Assembly: GCA_023386955.1 (NCBI GenBank)
Contig: JAEWIS010000061.1
Location: forward strand, 62,001-126,000
Direction: 5' to 3'
DNA from: Bacillota bacterium
GTDB taxonomy: Bacteria > Bacillota > Bacilli > Paenibacillales > NBRC-103111
Length of the DNA: 64,000 nt
Under the pieces are notes generated by a model that was not told the origin of the DNA, did not search any database, and saw only the letters and a program-made list of their open reading frames with translations. The translations under genes were made by a program, and so were the position numbers. This document shows, piece by piece, positions 61,485 to 64,000 of this stretch (its first letter is position 1; every line of letters starts with the position of its first letter).

Positions 61485-64000
61485 TTATTGGCCTCTTACC
61501 AAAGCATCATCAAAAACCACATCTACAGAGGTTGTCCGGAGGCCTACCTTGCCTGTTGTTAATTCGGTAACCGGATTGGTCCATTCCATTTTCAGCGCTC
61601 CATCCACATAGGCCTTGATGTTATTGCCTTGAACGGCTGCTTTAATGGAATACCACTGTTTTGGAGTAGCTGTGAAGGGAGTGCTGGATACAGTGGTCAA
61701 GGTTCCGTCCACACATTTGAAGAGCTCTAATGTGCTCGCGGAGGAATTGACCCGGTACATATAATAATTGTTGGCATCCTTGACCCGGAAAACAATCCCC
61801 GCATTCGCATTGGAAATGGGAAGCTTCACCTTGGCTTCGAACACATAATCCGTCCATACGCTGCCCGCGGTGATCAGAGCTGCTGCCGATGCCTTTTGGG
61901 CCAGCACCTTGCTGCCGTCTGTTTCCACGCTCCATGTTCCTCCGGAGGGAGTCCATCCTGCTGTATTGCCATCCTCGAAATTGTCGCTGAACAAGCTAAC
62001 TGTAAATCCGGGATTGGGCACAGGCTCATTTACATCCGTGATTTGGACCGTGAAGCTTTTCTCAACAAAGAGTCCGCCGGAATCCAGGCTTCTCACCCGG
62101 ATGCTGTAGCTGTTTTTGGCCTCGTAATCCGGCTTAATCCCCAGGATCAGAGATCCCTCAGATATAGTAAAACTGCCGTTGTCATTGTCCCCGTTGCCTG
62201 CCACCAGCGTATAGATAAAGCTTTCGCCAGAGTCCGGATCGGTGCTGGAGAATATGCCTACCATTCCTCCTGCCGTGGTGTTTTCGGGTACGCGGCTATT
62301 GGACAAGACGATGTTTACAGGCGCATGGTTAATGGCTCTCACAACAGCATCATCATATAGCACGTCCACAGAGGTTGTCCGGAAGCCCACCTTCCCAGAT
62401 GTCAATTCGGTAACCGGATTGGTCCAATCGGTTTTTAGGGCTCCGTCCACATAGGCTTTGATTGTATTCCCTTCTGCAACTGCCTTAAGGGTATACCACT
62501 GCTTCGGCACAGCTATAAAATCGGTGCTGGACACCATGGTCAAGGTTCCATTAATGCTTTTGTACAGCTCCAGAGTTTTGGCCGTTGAATTGATGCGGTA
62601 CATATAGTAGTTATTGGCATCCTTCACCCGGAAGGCAATACCCACATTGGCATTGGTGTAAGGCACCTGAACCTTGGCTTCAAAGGCATAATCCGTCCAG
62701 GCGCTGCCTGCCGTAATAAGCGCTGTCGTCAGAGCCTTCTGGGTTAACACCTTGGTGTCATCCGTAACCACATTCCAGGTGCCGCCGGCGGCCGTCCATC
62801 CGTTGGCATTTCCGTCTTCGAAATCGTCGCTGAACAATGGGGATTTGGAGTTAGCAATGATCACGTTTTTCACATTTTCGTTGGCGATGTTAATATTCAG
62901 GTCATCTATGCTTGTGGCAAGCTTGCCTCCGACATACACATCCGTGAACGTGACTCCATCAATGATCCCGCCGTTTGTGACATTCCCCGAAAGTCTGGAT
63001 TTTTGGCTTCCCGTTTCCCGGACGTTGACATTTCTGACCAGCACGCTGCTCACATTGCCGGAGGTGCTGGTGGACAAGCCCAGCCAATAATTCCCGAATT
63101 GATTAATGCCGACACGCTCGATATCGATATTCTCAAAGGTGATCCCCCTTGCCCAGCCTTCTTCGGGTAAAGTGTTGCTGGTATACCCGTGATCCACCAG
63201 CAGCGCTCTTGCGCTCTGATACACATACGAATTCCGGACGGTGACGCCGATCTGTGGTGTGCAGATGCCCATGCCGATCTTGAAGGCTACGCACCGGGTC
63301 CACGCGAAGCAATCCTCAAACACCACATTTTCCAGATGCTCGATGGCGCCCGGCCAGTCCTTGGACATGCCTTTTTGCGGCCAGGTTTTAGTGGAATAGG
63401 TGTCGTCATCCGATATAGCAATGGCATGCTTGACCAATACGTTCTGGCTTTCGTTAATGTCCAGGGCGTCATTCTCGATTTTGTACAAATCCTGGAAACC
63501 CTTGTAATTGGTAATGGTCACGTTATCGGAACGGACCACCATGAACATCCAGAACCCGGCGTCCCGCAGGATTAAACCGTCAAAGGTAAAATTGCTGGTT
63601 TGAATGGGAACCAGCAGATTATTCAGGAACCCTTCCCCCTGCTTATGGGTTGCCGGCGGAGCCGTCATTATACGCTCCCGCATTTCAATTCCTTTGCCGT
63701 CAATGGTTCCGCGTCCCCGTACCGTAATATTGCTGGAGTCCACAGCGGTCCGGATAAAATAGGTGCCGTCCGCATTGCGGGAATCCTTCCGAAAGTCATT
63801 CCGGTAGTCCTCACCCCTGCCGGTGCCGACAATAACGGCGCCTCCCGCCAAGTAGAAGGTTACATTGCTTTTTAACGTAAGATTGGCGCATTTATAGACG
63901 CCGGCCGGAATGAATACTGTGCCTCCGCCTGCCTGATTGGCATCGTCAATGGCCTTCTGGATAGCAGTAGTTGCCATTGCAGAACCCGTACTGTTGGCAT
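61485..64000 (-). CDS. GH28-family pectinase-like protein with two LamG-like domains (N-terminus cut by window)
   Basis: The frame stays open to the right edge and codes 837 residues here; the ATG at 63977 is internal. The beginning (ATTAIQKAIDDANQAGGGTV) is the usual start of a pectate-lyase/GH28 beta-helix. The catalytic region reads ENDALDI, SDDDTYSTK and FKIG, variants of the GH28 NTDG, DD and RIK motifs. After residue ~385 come a LamG/DUF1080-like domain, a cadherin-like domain (NSRVPENTTAGGMVGIFSS) and a second LamG-like domain nearly identical to the first. The upstream signal peptide is outside the window. It probably binds and cleaves a plant-type polysaccharide. Confidence 0.85.
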   Translation of the reverse strand, partial: ANSTGSAMATTAIQKAIDDANQAGGGTVFIPAGVYKCANLTLKSNVTFYLAGGAVIVGTGRGEDYRNDFRKDSRNADGTYFIRTAVDSSNITVRGRGTIDGKGIEMRERIMTAPPATHKQGEGFLNNLLVPIQTSNFTFDGLILRDAGFWMFMVVRSDNVTITNYKGFQDLYKIENDALDINESQNVLVKHAIAISDDDTYSTKTWPQKGMSKDWPGAIEHLENVVFEDCFAWTRCVAFKIGMGICTPQIGVTVRNSYVYQSARALLVDHGYTSNTLPEEGWARGITFENIDIERVGINQFGNYWLGLSTSTSGNVSSVLVRNVNVRETGSQKSRLSGNVTNGGIIDGVTFTDVYVGGKLATSIDDLNINIANENVKNVIIANSKSPLFSDDFEDGNANGWTAAGGTWNVVTDDTKVLTQKALTTALITAGSAWTDYAFEAKVQVPYTNANVGIAFRVKDANNYYMYRINSTAKTLELYKSINGTLTMVSSTDFIAVPKQWYTLKAVAEGNTIKAYVDGALKTDWTNPVTELTSGKVGFRTTSVDVLYDDAVVRAINHAPVNIVLSNSRVPENTTAGGMVGIFSSTDPDSGESFIYTLVAGNGDNDNGSFTISEGSLILGIKPDYEAKNSYSIRVRSLDSGGLFVEKSFTVQITDVNEPVPNPGFTVSLFSDNFEDGNTAGWTPSGGTWSVETDGSKVLAQKASAAALITAGSVWTDYVFEAKVKLPISNANAGIVFRVKDANNYYMYRVNSSASTLELFKCVDGTLTTVSSTPFTATPKQWYSIKAAVQGNNIKAYVDGALKMEWTNPVTELTTGKVGLRTTSVDVVFDDALVRGQ
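61490..62850 (-). repeat. Duplicated LamG-like coding segment
   Basis: Segments at about 61490-62000 and 62340-62850 encode near-identical domains (VKDANNYYMYR, WTNPVTEL, TTSVDV), separated by the cadherin-like domain. This looks like a recent internal duplication. Confidence 0.85.

Overview
The window looks like chromosome from a Paenibacillus-type Gram-positive bacterium. GC content is moderately high, Shine-Dalgarno (SD) sites are strong, and several features fit this group: an Ile T-box leader, S-layer homology (SLH) domains, LplB/YtcP-type permeases with a YesN-like AraC regulator, a YesM/YesN two-component pair, and abundant intergenic TAACGGAACT-type repeats. No rRNA, tRNA, CRISPR array or intact insertion sequence was recognised.

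Layout. 1-3245: start of an RluA-type pseudouridine synthase (cut by the window edge), a repeat module, a type B chloramphenicol acetyltransferase, and two AT-rich orphan immunity-type genes (DMP19/DUF4375 and SMI1/KNR4). 3372-12451: a T-box-controlled type 2 isoleucyl-tRNA synthetase, a ZmaR-like GNAT gene, a very large MerR-type regulator with three extra domains, a CLC-F fluoride exporter and a zinc-ribbon membrane protein. 12615-34904: a carbohydrate-utilisation locus with a membrane AraC regulator, two permeases, a binding lipoprotein, a 1820-residue double beta-helix secreted protein, an SLH surface protein, a heparinase II/III-like protein, a GH38 alpha-mannosidase and an unusual tandem FAD protein. 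35100-40630: mixed small transcription units (oxidoreductase, small Xre regulator unit, DUF1294, cupin, orphan binding lipoprotein, GNAT, gene remnant). 40650-50845: a sugar-sensing and uptake locus with a YtfQ-like receptor, a YesM-type kinase, a YesN-type regulator, a third binding lipoprotein and the ytfQ-ytfR-ytfT-yjfF transporter running towards them. 51268-53160: a TetR-map operon and a CPBP protease remnant. 53186-59578: a MoxR/DUF58/transglutaminase operon with a 29-residue membrane-peptide ORF at its end, behind a BlaI/BlaR1-like pair. 59607-64000: a YadA-head-repeat protein with a peptidase G2 domain, a short conserved-looking protein, and a GH28-family protein cut by the right edge.

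How the genes work together. The glycan locus suggests surface depolymerisation, import by the ABC system, and cytoplasmic processing by the signal-less lyase-like protein, the mannosidase and the FAD enzyme. The ytf locus suggests an external sugar receptor signalling through a kinase/regulator pair to transporter genes. The left part has a drug- and ion-resistance flavour. The observations most worth pursuing are the MerR fusion with a strong internal ribosome site, the 50-bp-period inverted repeat modules found three times, the glycan locus with its tandem FAD protein, and the BlaR1-like sensor whose C-terminus is not penicillin-binding.
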